Shown: piece by piece, positions 13,557 to 13,599 of the stretch
Layout of the letters: every line of letters starts with the position of its first letter
How positions within the stretch are numbered: the first letter of the stretch is position 1
DNA from: Flavobacteriaceae bacterium
GTDB lineage: Bacteria; Bacteroidota; Bacteroidia; Flavobacteriales; Flavobacteriaceae
DNA: 13,599 nucleotides
Direction of reading: 5' to 3'
Assembly (NCBI GenBank): GCA_030613745.1
Contig: JAUWLK010000049.1
Coordinates: 1 to 13,599, forward strand
Position numbers and translations under genes: made by a program
Notes under the pieces: generated by a model
The model's database searches: none
Seen by the model: the letters and a program-made list of their open reading frames with translations, nothing else
Told to the model about the DNA's origin: nothing

Positions 13557-13599
13557 CTTTTTGAGTTTTAAAATAAATTAATTATTGTTAACTTAATTC

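Overview
The window is AT-rich (roughly 30% G+C by eye). Its gene types point to the Bacteroidota, most likely the family Flavobacteriaceae. The pointers are lipoprotein signal peptides of the 'ISCSSDDD' kind, TAnnTTTG-type promoter elements close to start codons, a TatA/PAP2/LuxE-like neighbourhood, an ECF sigma factor next to a membrane-anchored beta-barrel protein, and a long 630-residue PurF-type enzyme. No transposase, phage gene, CRISPR array, tRNA or rRNA gene was recognised. It reads as ordinary chromosomal backbone with a few lineage-specific genes.

Layout. Positions 1-256 hold the last 84 codons of mutS. Positions 334-2067 (+) encode a large lipoprotein esterase, which converges with an M1-family metallo-aminopeptidase (2070-3674, -); only 2 bp separate their stops. 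A 149-bp divergent spacer with a 15-bp direct repeat leads into tatA (3824-4108, +) and a PAP2 lipid phosphatase, which probably starts at a TTG 1 bp after the tatA stop. A LuxE-like acyl-protein synthetase (4746-5723, -) converges on that pair across a degenerate 8-bp tandem repeat.

Positions 5818-8060 (+) form a tight three-gene operon: a small lipoprotein with an acidic, export-signal-like N-terminus, an ECF sigma-70 factor, and a protein with a cytoplasmic N-terminus, one inner-membrane helix, a long Asn/Lys-rich linker and a C-terminal outer-membrane beta-barrel. The last resembles the dual membrane-spanning anti-sigma factors described in Bacteroides. This is the most interesting system in the window: a possible one-protein relay from the cell surface to a sigma factor. 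A clear intrinsic terminator closes it (8097-8126).

Positions 8158-9937 (+) carry a small DUF1858 CxxC protein followed 10 bp later by an ALDH7-family (alpha-aminoadipic semialdehyde / piperideine-6-carboxylate) dehydrogenase. Positions 9938-10725 are gene-poor. They contain a strong + strand terminator, a strong - strand terminator preceded by a second hairpin (a possible small RNA or 3' UTR), and an 82-codon orphan ORF on the - strand. A small outer-membrane barrel protein (10726-11154, +) then converges, 3 bp between stops, with a - strand pair made of an unidentified lipoprotein (11158-11643) and, upstream of it, an amidophosphoribosyltransferase (11664-13556).
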